Below, one piece after another: positions 48,721 through 61,151 of a stretch of 64,000 nucleotides of DNA. The notes beneath the pieces were generated by a model, which saw nothing but the letters and a program-made list of their open reading frames with translations, was not told the DNA's origin and made no database searches. The position numbers were made by a program, and so were the translations under genes. The stretch is from NCBI GenBank assembly GCA_022496805.1, contig CM040086.1:1118501-1182500 (forward strand). The letters are read 5' to 3'. The number at the start of each line of letters is the position of its first letter. Within the stretch, counting starts at the first letter, position 1. The DNA comes from Pohlia nutans. Its lineage: Eukaryota > Streptophyta > Bryopsida > Bryales > Mniaceae.

Positions 48721-50401
48721 GTGACCTACTGATGTATACATAACTGATCATGTCTTGTGACAGGAATTATACAATAACAGAGTTGTAGACTCCTATTCAT
48801 ATGGCAGACGTCTGAATATAAGGAACGTACGCCATAGCCGGAATGTTATAGAACCACATCTTGCCAGATAATACTTTAGCCATGATCCCCGGGGAGGTGA
48901 CGCTCAAAATTCTATTAAATGTTGTAGGAGAAAACGTGTAGTACATTTGATCCTTTATACCATTTTGTATACCATTGTTTATACATTTAATTCTTTATAC
49001 CATTCTTTACAGCTGTTCGTTTTGTATGTTGACATTCCAGGACTTTGAGAAATATTCCACTAAAAGACTTAACAGTTTGTCTATAACATTTCTTAATGAT
49101 GGAAATTATATTTATCTATACGGTCGTGGGAAATACCTCAAAGCCCTAAGAGGGTGCAAATTCTGTACAAATTTTACATCAATAGCCCACCTATAATTGA
49201 CCACCGACCGCCCCTGGTTTATAAAAGTGTGTATGGGCAAGGTCATCAGTGGGATCATGGCAGAGGCTGTTTACATAGAACATAAAGTCTGGCGACTCTG
49301 AAATAACCAAATTATCTGAGTAATTGTGTGAAGAATATGACTGATAGTGTCTGATAGCTCTATGAACGCTGAAGCTGCGTCTAGCTACAATATGGTTGCC
49401 TCTATACGATCGTCTCAGTGTTGACTCACATGTCGTTGCCAACACTGTTCTTGAAATATACTACGATTCTGTATTCTAGGATTACAGAAGACTACGGTCT
49501 ACATCAACTCCTGCTTTGCATCTACGTAGAAATGTGGGTTCCTTATGAATATTGTCTACATAGTATGTTTCAAAAACATATAGCACAGACAATAATAGAA
49601 GTGTTTTAAAGACGGTTTAGGGGGTTTAGGGTTCAGGTTGCCCGCGCGTTTGCAATCGCCCACGCCGATGTTGGCTTTCAGATGACGACTCCGTATCGGA
49701 TATCTCTCTAGTGAGCTTCCTCCACATTATTCGCTGCATGTATGAAACCCACGACTCTGCATAGTCAAGAAGTGCTCCATACTACCGCATGGCAACTTAA
49801 AACATTACTTTAGTCAAACACAGAACCTTACCTTTTTCTGATGATATCGTACATCCAGACAGAACTCTGTTGTACCCTGGGCAGTGCAGAACAGTGTATA
49901 TCACAAGAGGATTAGGATCAGACCAACATACCATGCACACATCTATAAGCTACGTACATCTGATTACCGCATAGACTGTGGTATGAGGATACACATTCCT
50001 AAAAATGCCGTTCACATGTCTGACATAGTATGCTCTTTGCATCACTGTACAAAGACTTCCCTGCAGTGCATAGTACCGCTCCGTCCTTACAAATCAAAAC
50101 TGTGCGGCTAACATTTACAAGTGTCTCAGGTGTCACTACGTGCACAAGTGAGTTCTTCATATTTACAGCCCTAGAGGTTCATATTATCGCAACCGCTTTG
50201 GCAACAAAAATCGCCTCGCTCTACTGTCATCGATGTCGTCAGGACGTTGTCCATATCTTCTTCTCGTCCTCTCATTTCTGCAATTATTCATATGCCCTGA
50301 AACAGACCGCGGCTTCACCCTTAATGTAGGTGCTAAATTCATTAGCAGCATTAAACCCAGATCAGAAAGCGGAATCAACGGTGGAGGAGAATACAGCGTA
50401 C
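48721..50401. other. Spacer, possible left part of element 2
   Basis: No gene supported. A telomere-like GGTTTAGGGGGTTTAGGGTT stretch lies at about 49616. A possible small last exon of the element 2 accessory gene may lie at about 50184-50296, but joining it in phase gives an immediate stop. The left end of element 2 should lie here; I could not identify it. Confidence 0.35.
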
Positions 50402-50506
50402 CTCTGTAGATTTTCCAGGACTGACGTCTACAGTGGACACGTATAGTGCAGACTCCTGCGAGCACAAGTAGCCATCAACGACCATAATTCCCCCAATCTC
50501 ATTGTT

Positions 50507-50530
50507 GCCACCGTGCAATTGCACAACGGT
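50507..50530. promoter_or_regulatory. Motif B palindrome, third visible intron
   Basis: GCCACCGTGCAATTGCACAA core, centred on CAATTG, in the intron 50456-50568 of the element 2 accessory gene. Confidence 0.7.
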
Positions 50531-52268
50531 AGAGACAGTTTACAGAGAGCCTGTCACAGTGGTCTCACCTGTGTACCGGGAATGCAGTCCTCCCCACCAA
50601 GGCGTGCTACCGCCTCCGTTTCAAGGCGTCCTACCGCTTCCGAAACTGACGCCGCCGGTGCCGACGCCATTGACGTTGTCAACGTTGACGGAGTTGCGGT
50701 GAAAGTGGATCCACTGACCGTGGAGTCCAGGCCGGCCGTTCTGAGGGTCACGTCAGCCTCGTCCCGTTGCTTTGTTAGCGTTTCCACCTTCTTCTTCAAT
50801 TTCAAGTTCTCTGTGAGCAGCTCCCGTGCCTTTCTGACATTTTTTTTGTTGACAGACAGCTTCCGCTTTCCAATTTTCTTCAATTGACATCTCAAGGGAT
50901 CCACTTTCCGTTCCGACGCTCCCTCTTCCGACGGTCCCTCTTCCGCTGCAGAATCGGAGATCTCGGTTTCATAATCCGATGGAATGGCCTTCCGGCTTTC
51001 TTCCCTAAACTCCTCTTTGGAGTCCGTGGACACGCAAATAGGATCGTCCTCGTTGGGCGGAGGTACACTATGGGAAGTCTGCTCTCCCGCGTCTGGGTCC
51101 GCTTTTATTGATCTCCTTTCCTCCTGTCCCACCCTCGTTATCTGTATGTCCTCATCTCTTGGCTCCGTGATGTTGCCAGCAGGACCGGGGACAACAAGCA
51201 CACACACTGGCGACTCTTCCACCACTGGGGCTTGCGCCGCTGGAGGGGTTGATGGATTTACCAATACATTGCAGCGCACCAGCCGCCCACTTTCATGCAC
51301 TTCCGTGTGGTCAATTCCGGATCCATCGAACTCCAATGCCTGGGGCGCACGATGTACAAAACCCTCCTCGTGCGGCTCTGTTTCAGGCACTATTTCCTGA
51401 TCGACATCCGTTGTCTCCTCTCTGCGCTCCTGCTCCGCAATCGGAAGCGCCGCTGGCTCCAGGTTCTCGTACAAGAAGTCGTACGGTGACTCTGCGCGGC
51501 CTGCAGGACTTTGTGGCACATCTTCAGAGAACTGCGTCTCCGGAATCACACCTTCCACGTTTTCCAATGTCCTGAACAATTGGGCAGCAGGCGACTCTTG
51601 CGTGAAACTGGCACTTCCCTGCGGCGCCTCTACGTGAGCACTTGTAAACTCGCAGACAGCCACAACTGTCTCTTCGTTCGCATCTACACTGGCAGGTGCA
51701 GCACCGCATGTGGGCGAATCTCCTACAATGTTGTCGGTGTTTCCGCCAGCAACCCCTTCTGCGTCTGCGGGCGTGTCCACTACTGCTAGGTCTTGGGTAT
51801 TGCCGCAATCAGCCCCTTCAATTGCAGCGGTGTCGTCATCCACGGATACCCCGGCAACAGCTAGTCGTTGGTGACCACTGTGAGCATGATCCTCAACTTC
51901 CGCCGCCGCTCCCTCTGTTGTCTCCTGGTTGTGCATGGAGCGCTGCTCTTGTGCACCACCAGAAGTACTGGGGACTACGGATAATATCCCCTGGGCTTGC
52001 GATCCACCAGGGTTGGATATGATCCCCAGGGTTTGCGATATGTCGAGAGTCTGTGTTTCGTCCACCGTCACCGACCCAGTGTGGAATACATGCTCAAATC
52101 CTCGAAGGTTGCAGCCAGTTTCATGGCTTATCACATAAGTGTGTAAATCATCCGTCGGAAGAATTACTGCAGCGGGTCTAAATCCCAACATCTGTCATCA
52201 AGAAATCATCAATGTCAGCTATTACTGCCGGTGCAATTGACCAGTTCCCTTCCATCTCTCCTTTAGTG

Positions 52269-52293
52269 CCCACTGTGCAATTGCATACTGGCC
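52269..52293. promoter_or_regulatory. Motif B palindrome, second visible intron
   Basis: CCCACTGTGCAATTGCATAC core within the intron 52192-52389, the same intron position that carries five motif A copies in element 1. Confidence 0.75.
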
Positions 52294-53890
52294 TTGCGGG
52301 CGGCCAACAGTGAATTATCTACAACACCAGGAACGAGTACCATATCATAGTTGCATGGTAATGTTTACATCAGAGTACAAAATACTTACAGTAGCTGCTA
52401 TCATGCACTTCCGTCCGGCGGTGATGCAGAGAACTGTCGGATACCCAAAAAAATCGCCACGAACTGCCTTCAGCAAAAGCCCCACGTAGTCCATGTACAC
52501 CTCCATCCGCAGCTCGTTGTTGCGCAAATGGTACTCTTTGACGCTCCCAATCTTTTTGCTCCTCTCAGCAGCCCTTATCCCCGCCGGCCACACAAGACGA
52601 TCATATCCCGGGGAGCTGAGTAGGAAGATGTCGACCCCATTACCTCTCTTTAGCGTTTTCGCTTTGAAGAAGTAAGTCTCGGCATTCGCTGCAATGTACG
52701 TGCTCTGAGAGATATGCCAGACCCCTTCGTTGGGATGTCCAAGGTGATGGAGAATGGCCTACACAGCCTCGGATCCAGTGTTAGCGTGCGAGATGAGCAT
52801 CCAATACGGACATGCCTTCAGCAGATTTACATCCGGCACCAACTTTGACAGCCACCCTTTGTAGCACCTTCCGTATTGGGCGTCGGCAAGATAGTCTTCC
52901 CGCTGGAACACCTTATCTACTTCCCTGAAGTCGATTATGCCTCCCACGAACATGATCCTTGCGGTCGGTTCAGGATACCAGAACGCATTTTGGTCATGTT
53001 CTGGCGTAGGATAACGCTTAGCCGTCCGCAGCACGTGTGGCATCTTGAACGGCGTCAGCGTTCCCTTAGGGTCGTACATGGCAATGAGGGGTGCGAGTCC
53101 AGGAAGAATCTCCCTCTCTGCAGCGAGAACCCTTCTTGCTTCCGCCTGGAATGAGTCAGAGACAATGTACTCCTCGCGTTTGGGATTGTCGCTCGCTCTC
53201 ATGAATTTCTGCAGGAATTGCTTCGTCGCCCGATGAATGAGCTCATCCATGTGAGCCGAAGTGAACCCGTGCTCCCTTTTGAATTTTGACCACGCCTTCT
53301 TGTCGACATCTTCCTCGTCCCACAGCCCTCCTAGAACATCCTTATGCAGCAGCCGCACTACTGCGTTTTTTTGTTTCTTGCGGTCCGTCCACTCCTTCAG
53401 ACTATAGCAGAACGGGTTTTTGGGTCGATTTGTCCCCACATAAATCTTAGGCAAGTCTCCTTCCGAATCCAGCTCTCCTGTCTCTGTTAGCCCCGCTAGG
53501 ATCTTTCCTGAAGCCTCTAAGATCGACGGCGCCCCCAGTCCCCTGTACGCCTTGAATTGGTATGGAATGACATACTTCTTGGTCCACTTCTCTTTCGCGT
53601 CGTCCTTCCACTTATTCCCAGTGTCGATGTTTACCAGGTCGCCGCTCTCGTAATATGTGAAGGACTTCATCACGGTGTCGTACATGGTGTTATCCGCACA
53701 TATGATTTTCAGCTCTCCAACGTAGTGAGCGGCCGTCTTTCTCAAGTTTTTGAACGCGATGGCGTTTAAACTCTCCACCGCCTTGTTTTGGAACTCCTGC
53801 ATGCGAATGCTTCCAAATTAGCTCTGAAGTGAACCACGAATTTTATACTGTCTACCTAGGTCACCCTGGCATGACCTAGATACTGGCCTT

Positions 53891-53914
53891 GCCACTGTTC
53901 AATTGCACAGTGGC
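53891..53914. promoter_or_regulatory. Motif B palindrome, first visible intron
   Basis: CCACTGTTCAATTGCACAGT core within the intron 53797-53968, the same intron position that carries three motif A copies in element 1. Confidence 0.75.
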
Positions 53915-54076
53915 GGCAGTACATTTAGTAATTCTTACAGGAAAAGAATGGTTTAGGGTATCTTGTACCTTGAATTTCTTCCGATCGGCTAGCGGCATCT
54001 TCTCTCCGAGCTTAGGGGCCCGCGGACGCCTGTACTTGTTGAAGAGCTGCCGACAGTACGAAATGTGAAGCAAGTA

Positions 54077-54154
54077 TTCCGGAGAGTCCCAGTGGTACTG
54101 ATTCGTGGCCAATGATTCCGGAGAGTCCCAGTGGTACTGATTCGTGGCCAATGG
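54077..54154 (-). repeat. 39-bp tandem duplication at the broken exon edge
   Basis: TTCCGGAGAGTCCCAGTGGT plus the following 19 bases occurs twice in tandem, duplicating 13 codons of the accessory gene exon. Confidence 0.9.
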
Positions 54155-54194
54155 TTTTAATCTTGTATAATAAAATAAAAAAATCCGCTCTAAG

Positions 54195-54345
54195 CATCGA
54201 GCGTTTGAGGCGACTTGGTGGTTTCGAGCTTGGTTGACAATCTTGAGGTCGTGAGTTCAAATCCCGCCGTCGGCGATACAGCTTGGGAAGCCATGGTGGG
54301 CCCCACCGTGGGTTCGAGCAATTTCCGTGTAGTTAAAGTGGGTAG
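54195..54345 (+). mobile_element. SINE-like element (family 2)
   Basis: A-box-like TGGTGGTTTCGAGCTTGG and B-box-like GTGAGTTCAAATCCCG are followed by AGCCATGGTGGGCCCCACCG, shared with the SINE inside the CACTA element at 20825-20990. A T-rich tail (TTTTTTTATTTTTTTATTTT) follows at about 54358. It lies right next to the truncated exon of the element 2 accessory gene. Confidence 0.6.
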
Positions 54346-54399
54346 CGAGGAAAATATATTTTTTTATTTTTTTATTTTTTTATTTTCTAATTTTTAATT

Positions 54400-57154
54400 T
54401 TTAATAATATTAATTTGATCAAATTTAGATATAGAATGAAAATAAAATCTACATATGGAAAAGATGATGTCGCACGAACAACGCACTGAATCAAAGTAGT
54501 TTTAAAGACGATTAAAACACGACATTTGACGACTATAAAGACTGCTGAATTCATACGTCTTCCATAGATGTATCAATCGTGTCGAATCAGTACTATATCC
54601 GCTTGTACGAACATCGTGTCATATTAGTGTAGTTGCGATGAATGACGCAAAGATGCGGAATCAGTGCGAAAAATGTACGAACCCATGAAATATCGGAAAT
54701 CGCACTGAAATCGTGCGGAATCAGTGGGGTCTGAAATTCCTGATGATGTCTCCAAGCATGTTGACCCATTGTTACTGAATTGGAGTAGCAAGGTCGATCG
54801 ACGTGACATGTTACACCAAGTGATCAGTTGAAATGGGCGAGGTCATGTGACGTGATTATGATGAATTATCAGTAGTACGGAATGTGTCGTTCCACTTCTT
54901 ATGTAGTTCAAAAAATGAAACCCCGCATGGCACGATGACATAATGGTTTTGGTCATAAGAAGACAAAAACATACACATAATATTCCAGCACTGATAAACA
55001 ATGTGGGGAATGAGAAACGATAGGTCTACAACTAGTGTATGCATTGATAATAATACGTCTGTGAGGTAGTATTTTAAAGTGCATGTTCGTCAACTTCTTT
55101 GCAGAAGTACTCTCTAGAGCTATCCTATAATAGTTGATGCAGTTGAACAGAAAATATTATCCCACATTGCGTAATGCAAATTATGTATTCAATTTGAAGT
55201 TGTTATGAAGATTACAAATTTGAAACAGAGAAAAAACACAAGACCACTACATAGGAACTGGGTTTTTTTGGATCAGGTGTCGTACAATGCAAACTGCATT
55301 TGAAGTACTGAAAATCTGCAGTTACTAAATGTGTGTAGCAGTAAAGAACATATGGCACAGTGAGTATTTTGGCGTTACTTCAGACCCTCATGTCATCCTC
55401 CTCACGCCTCAGATTACTTAAAATGTTTTGCACATGTTTCATATGATGATTTCTACTCACAATAAATATTTCAGAATTTTCATCGCAGTTATGAACAATC
55501 CGATTTCAACATGTGTACAAAATAGCGCAAACCGGTTCCATCAATCTTTTCAACGGTGGCATTTTCTCAAAAATCATGCGATGCTGTTCAACATTTTGTC
55601 ACTGCATAGGTACGCAAGTCTTCTTCAGTTTTAACAGTGCCGATCGTGAAATTCATCACAGACCAAAGAGGAATTGAGCTTGCTACAAGAGTTAGTCAAG
55701 AAATAAAGAGCTAAGGTCAACACCTCCCCCCCCCCACCGGTCGTTTCGGGGGTCAACCCAAGTTTTCATACCAAATTCTGCAGCAAAGTTAACAAAAAGT
55801 AGTGTTTGAAAATGAATTCCTAAATCCAATATCGGTGTGTACATAAAAAAACTAAAATCTTATTTACAACATTCGAATTTTTAATGTAATGTCTACTACT
55901 AGCCAAAGTAATTAGGACATATAATTATAGAGAGTGCTTAAATGTTACGTAGTATACAATGTATCTTCAAGAAGCCAATATGTTGATTTTGAGTTAGTGT
56001 CATTGTCATGCGAACAATGTTGTGTGCCCTTAAATGAACATGTCATGAATATATGATAGTTATTGAATAGAACTGAAGTACATTCTCTATATATATGAAA
56101 ATACCGCAGTTTTATTTTACTTACAAGTGTTTTTGACCTCTGTTTTGTTAAACATCAATTGTATTTTACTTTCATAACATTTATTTCAGTACAGTTTGAT
56201 TTTACTTTCATATCATTTATTTTGCCGTAAATTGGTACTTTTACTTTATTATAAATTATCACCAATTTCACATTTATAAATATGAAATTGGAAGGTCTGT
56301 ATACAAACCTGCAATCACTGACATAAGTTGGACTTGTTCTATCATTTGTACATGTCTTTATTATGTTATTGTCTCTTATTACACAGCGTATGTCTTGTAC
56401 TTTTGTTATTTCGGGAATTGCAATTTATCAAGTTCAATTTTCTCACAATTAAGAATACAGAGAAATAAAATTCAACTTACTGAACATGATTTCATAAGCA
56501 TGAGTTCTATAAAATATTGAAATGAAATTTATCCTACAATGATACACATAACTCTGAAGTACATGAGTTACCAAACACCTGAATTCAACCTTGGAATTTT
56601 CCATAATGAACTCATGAATTAGAGCCGTAGGTCATAGTGGTTTTTATATATTTACTTAGACTTTAGTGGCATCGTCGAAATTTTTGGAACTCGATGAATG
56701 AATAAAAGTTGTATTCCAATGCATTTTAGATTCTAAATATACGGTTACATTTGCGATTGCTATCACCAGTATTTGTGCATAACTTGTGGAACATAAAATA
56801 TAGAGCTCTGTTGTAACATGATTAGAAAAAAGGTATTGAGAAGCTCATAATGCAATTTTATTGAAAGTGTCTAAATGTAAATCTGTAAGTGTAGTGATAT
56901 TTGAAGCCTTTTCTGGTTGCTGAATTCTAGTAGTACACTTTTTCAACAGCACGTGGACAACAACTTCTTTGGAATTTTGGGAGGAACAGTACAACATTAA
57001 CTGCGGCAGAACAAGTTCACAAACCATCACTTTTCTAATCAGAGCACACGTGCAGAAAGCGAAATATTCAGAAAACTTCAAATACAACATCCACACTGTG
57101 ATAAGTGCAAGATGGACGACAAATTGGAATTCAAATCCGTACATCATGCCAGCT
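54400..57154. other. AT-rich spacer of element 2
   Basis: About 2.7 kb without a supportable gene. A run of ten C (CCCCCCCCCC) lies at about 55727. No motif B copy was found here. Confidence 0.4.
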
Positions 57155-57560
57155 GTGCACGTTAGGGCGCTTAGGGGTTACCGTCGTAGTTCAACACTGT
57201 AGTAAAAAATTCAGTATAAAATGGTTGATGAAGAACGAAAATGGGGGTGATGTACAAAAAGAAGTTCTAAATGTAAATCTGAAGATCAGATATGTACAAC
57301 CGGATGTATAATAAATTTATTCACAATTTTGGATGGATGAAAAATAATTCTTGATGGATGAAAAAGACAATTGAACGGATGAAAAACATCACCACATGTG
57401 ATGATGGGACGGATCAAAAATCATCCATCATCATGAATATCGACGCTAGCGCGTGAAACGGTGAAGGTTTCAATATTCGATCTCAGCATGAAAATTGACA
57501 TAAACCACTTCAAATTGTTTTTCAAAAATCATGAAAATTAACGTGTTTTGTAATTCAAAT
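57155..57560 (+). repeat. MITE-like repeat R2, copy b
   Basis: Related to 3452-3999: it shares TTCAACACTG, GATGTACAAA, GGATGAAAAACATCACC with CATG..GATG, and AATCATCCATC, then GACATAAACCACTT. The GGATGAAAAA word is repeated three times. Its termini are decayed. Confidence 0.5.
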
Positions 57561-58540
57561 TCGTACAAAGCAGACATGGTAATATTCGTTTAGTTTGGAT
57601 TTTTCAACCCTATTGGGACGTTTGTAAATGTACCACTCGCATTGATGCAGTGGGCGATTGCTAGTTGTAGATCTTGTGGACGAGTGGTACTTGAAGATGG
57701 ACTGCCGTCCTTGCACGAGGCGATTTTTGAATTCTACACTGTCAGTACGGGCGGCCGGAATGATGGCACTGGGCGCTCTGGCGGCTGTACCAGTTTTCCC
57801 AATCGCCACGTGGCATTCCTTGTCAGTTTGTGTGCATGCAGTGTGGGGAAGGGTTTTCACAAGTTCATCACATTCCTTGCAGGTCGACGTCGCCGCCGCT
57901 CCTGAACCTCGTTTTGCCGACGGCGAAAATTGTTGTCGCCGTACTCCTCATCATGTGCTTTCGGTCGGTAAGTGTGCGCAACTCCTCGTCGTTGAACTTT
58001 CGATCGGTCCTCAAACCTCTGCTGTTGTAAACGACAGTGTTGGCTTCTTTTCCGGAAAATGTCGGCGTTCATTTCTTCGTATTCATGTACATGATTTTTC
58101 GGTTTTCCGCTCTTCGTATGATTGATACTGAGTCATGTAGTTCTTGTACGTTCAGGTGAATTGCTACGTGGATTTTTTGAAGAAGGCGGCCAGAATCGCT
58201 GGAGCAGTCATCGGGGCTTTGTAAACCGTATGAAGTGTACGTTCGGCCCTGCGCCGGAAACTGTCGGATTTGCTGCCTCCTGTTGTCGAGAACCCTTCTT
58301 GCATCCAGGTATGTCTTCTCGTCCTCTCATTGCAATGGGTGTATTCGCCTGTACAAAATTGGTAGTGCGTTCTAAAGAGCGATATTCGTTTAGTTGGAAC
58401 AATATATCGGGAGTAGATGAAATCTCAAACTGCCAGAGATGGAGTCCTAAACTGGGAACTGCATCACTGCCACTTGTAGATTTCAAGAAACCCCAACATC
58501 GTGGAAAAGCCACAACCGAACACATATTGCCATGATAGTG
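57561..58540 (+). other. Unassigned exon-like stretch
   Basis: Less AT-rich, with splice-like sites (CCTTGCAG/GTCGAC near 57880, CGGTCG/GTAAGT near 57966, CATCCAG/GTATGT near 58313) and an ATG at about 57762 followed by a hydrophobic stretch (MALGALAAVPVFPIATWHSL). No family is recognised and the frames do not join convincingly. It may be a decayed 5' part of an element 2 gene. Confidence 0.25.
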
Positions 58541-58841
58541 CACGTCTATAGTATCTAGAAGACTTGTACATCTGCCCCGTGAATGTATGGCAGTTGTAGA
58601 TATTAGAGACGATGAACAGCAAATGATTTCCATAGTGAACAGATATCCCGATAGCTGTACGCAGCACCCAGTATTTCTTTCCAAGGCAACGTTTCTTTCC
58701 ACGTTAGAAATACCATGTAGTTTTTTCTATTTTCCAGTAGTCGGTATTTCGATATTTATTATACGAATCACATGACAGAGTGTATACAAGGCGTCTACTT
58801 GTAGACATACGCAGTATAGAAGAGAGCAGGTGGCACACCAT

Positions 58842-60488
58842 CCCAGTGTGCAATTGCACAGTGGGAGGGGGACACTTGCAGAGTAGAAATTGTTTGTGGC
58901 GGGCAGTGGGCATTTGCTGTTGAGAACAAATTTTGTTTGCAACAGCCCGCGCGAAACCAAAAAAAGCTTTAAGTTTGGGCAGGCAGATATCAAAGGAGTC
59001 AGCTGCAGCACAGAATTGGGCAGGACAACCTGAGTGGACTACTGCAGACGGTTAGTTCCTGAGAACGGCTGCAGCATACTGGGATGCGTACATGGGGTAG
59101 TAGTGAGCACTCTGGTCTAGAGGGAACTTGGCAGGACTTGAAAGAGTTCGAACTCAGTAAGGAAATTTGTACAGATAGTGGAGTTGCCAAGTGCGGTCGG
59201 TGCAAGCGATGGTAGCAGGCAGACGAGGGGTATCGTCAGTCCTAGATTGCGTGATAATAGTGATGCGGATGAGCTGCTGCATGTGCAAACAGCCGCCCAT
59301 CCGGACCTTGTAACGTCAGTAGAGATGGTGCTATTTTTTTTTCCCCAGCAGTAAACGTGAACATGACAGAAGGCGAGAATAACTTGTGTATAGAACCCGG
59401 TACTGCAAGCTGCACTGTCTCAAGCGCTAAGTGAACTAGGAATGCATACTTATACTCCGGTTCCATATCTGTTTGGCATACTGGAATTGCACATGGAGGG
59501 AAGTGCACATACAAGGTGGGACGTGGTTGCACTATGAAGATGTAGAACATCGACGTTATTACTTGTTGATGTACATAGACACGCAGTCGACTCTGTGACT
59601 ATAGGAGAGTAGCGTTTACAGTGAGGGAGTTGCCACAGACTGCAGTGAGGGTGAACAGACAGAATCCCAGAGTTGAAGAGAAGGTCCCACTGGTCTGTCC
59701 ACTGTGCAATTGCTCAGTGGGAGTGGCCATCTATCATGGAATTCCTATCTATAGCTGACTGCGCAGTACGAATTCGTATCAGATAAGAATTATGATTAGG
59801 AAAAGTAAGTAATGACCCTAGAACATGAAGGCAGGGGAGAATTACGATGGAGAGAATTTATCCAAAACCTATCGCTCAGCTCATGCAATTGCCATGAGTA
59901 GTGGGAGGGCGGAGCTTCTCAGAAATAGCGCAAGTAATGGTCCGCAATAGGATTGACCTCACCTGTAGGAGGTGAAACGAAATGGACTTAGAAAGAGTGA
60001 TCGGTCACGGCACGAGAGAGCTGCAACACTGTCCGGAACATGTGATATTCCGGAGGCTTCAATTCCCTTCCTTCATGCCGTACACTGAACAATGTCATGG
60101 CAATAGTAGAGCTGAATGTCATGGTCATTGTGGTTGACACTTGCAAACGAGGATATGTTAACGGCACGAAGAGGGGGCAATAATATTTTGCACCGCAGGG
60201 AAAAATAATAGAAGTCCTAGGAACCTAGATTGTTAGGATTAGTACGAGCACACGAGGATAGCCATGGGAGCAGCTGCATCAGGCAGAGGAGAAGTACACA
60301 CTGTGCATAGTACTCGAAGTAACAGTGGTAACGCACAGAACGTACAGTTCAGCACGGTTGGATGTGCCGTGTACATTTATTGATACCCACTCCATTATGG
60401 CCAAATACACTACAATCTTTTAATGCACACGGTTATGTTGTCGTAGACCCTTTACTAATGTGGCCACTGTGCAATTGCATAGTGGCCA
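58842..60488. promoter_or_regulatory. Motif B palindromes upstream of the element 2 transposase-like gene
   Basis: Full palindromes of the CCACTGTGCAATTGCACAGT type lie at 58842-58866, 59698-59722 and 60461-60488; the last extends symmetrically to TGGCCACTGT..TAGTGGCCA. A weaker relative (CTCATGCAATTGCCATGAG) is at about 59879. Otherwise the stretch has no gene. Confidence 0.7.
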
Positions 60489-61151
60489 GGAGCAAGGATC
60501 ATGAAAATCTGGGACATGAAGGTTTGTAAGGTCAACCATTGACGAAGCTGACAAATAGGGTTCTCAGAGTAGTACGATATGTTGTTCTTGTAGTTGCCTG
60601 AGTTGTACGTGCAGTTGTCCGAACTGGCAACTGTTTCGGGTACTGTGCTGCTGGTATTAGTATCTTATTAATTTGAAGAATGTCTCCTGTAGAAGACCTG
60701 TACAACTGTTGTATTCGCAGACCTTCAGGACTTCCACATGGAAAGGAGACCAAAAACCAGGAAGGGTCCGACCAGTGATACCAGGATGATACATGTTTAG
60801 AAGAGAATAATTGGGTAGCGCAGACACTAAACTGGATGATACATGTGAACTGTGGATAGGTTGCGCAGTGGTCGCCTTGGTTGATCAACCGCTGTGTCAG
60901 TGGTTAGGTACATGGACTTCAGCGATATGGTAAGAATGTCGAAAACAAAATTATGTTGGACAGGTTACACGATGGTGCAAACCATCACTATTGCCGCATG
61001 TATCTGTGTTGCGTATAAGTATAAAAAAACTATATGGACAGGTTGTGTACTAATTTTTAAAAGTTGTGGTCGTCACCCGACCGGAAATAATAACTACAAT
61101 GTCACTGTAGTGCGTGCTCCATTTTCATCGCAAATGACGATATTCAATTGC

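Larger units (their letters stand above)
50402..54151 (-). pseudogene. Accessory gene of element 2, 5'-truncated
   Basis: Exons read leftward: up to 53969 (partial, from about 54151), 53796-52390, 52191-50569 and 50455-50402. All borders are GT-AG and phase 0. It is homologous to the gene at 34748-41819. The first visible exon ends CRQLFNKYRRP..KFK where the other ends ARQVWIKLNRP..LVQ. The next starts EFQ in both and shares CYSLKEW..RKKQK and IIDFREV. It ends at the same place (NNELRMEVYMDYV versus YNAELRMEFYLWLM), and the following exon starts with ATG in both. That exon encodes an acidic region and a basic coiled coil (LLTENLKLKKKVETL). Oddities: a TAG at 52759-52761 in frame, a tandem 39-bp duplication at 54077-54154, no 5' half, and no FCP1-like part. 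The function is unknown. Confidence 0.6.
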
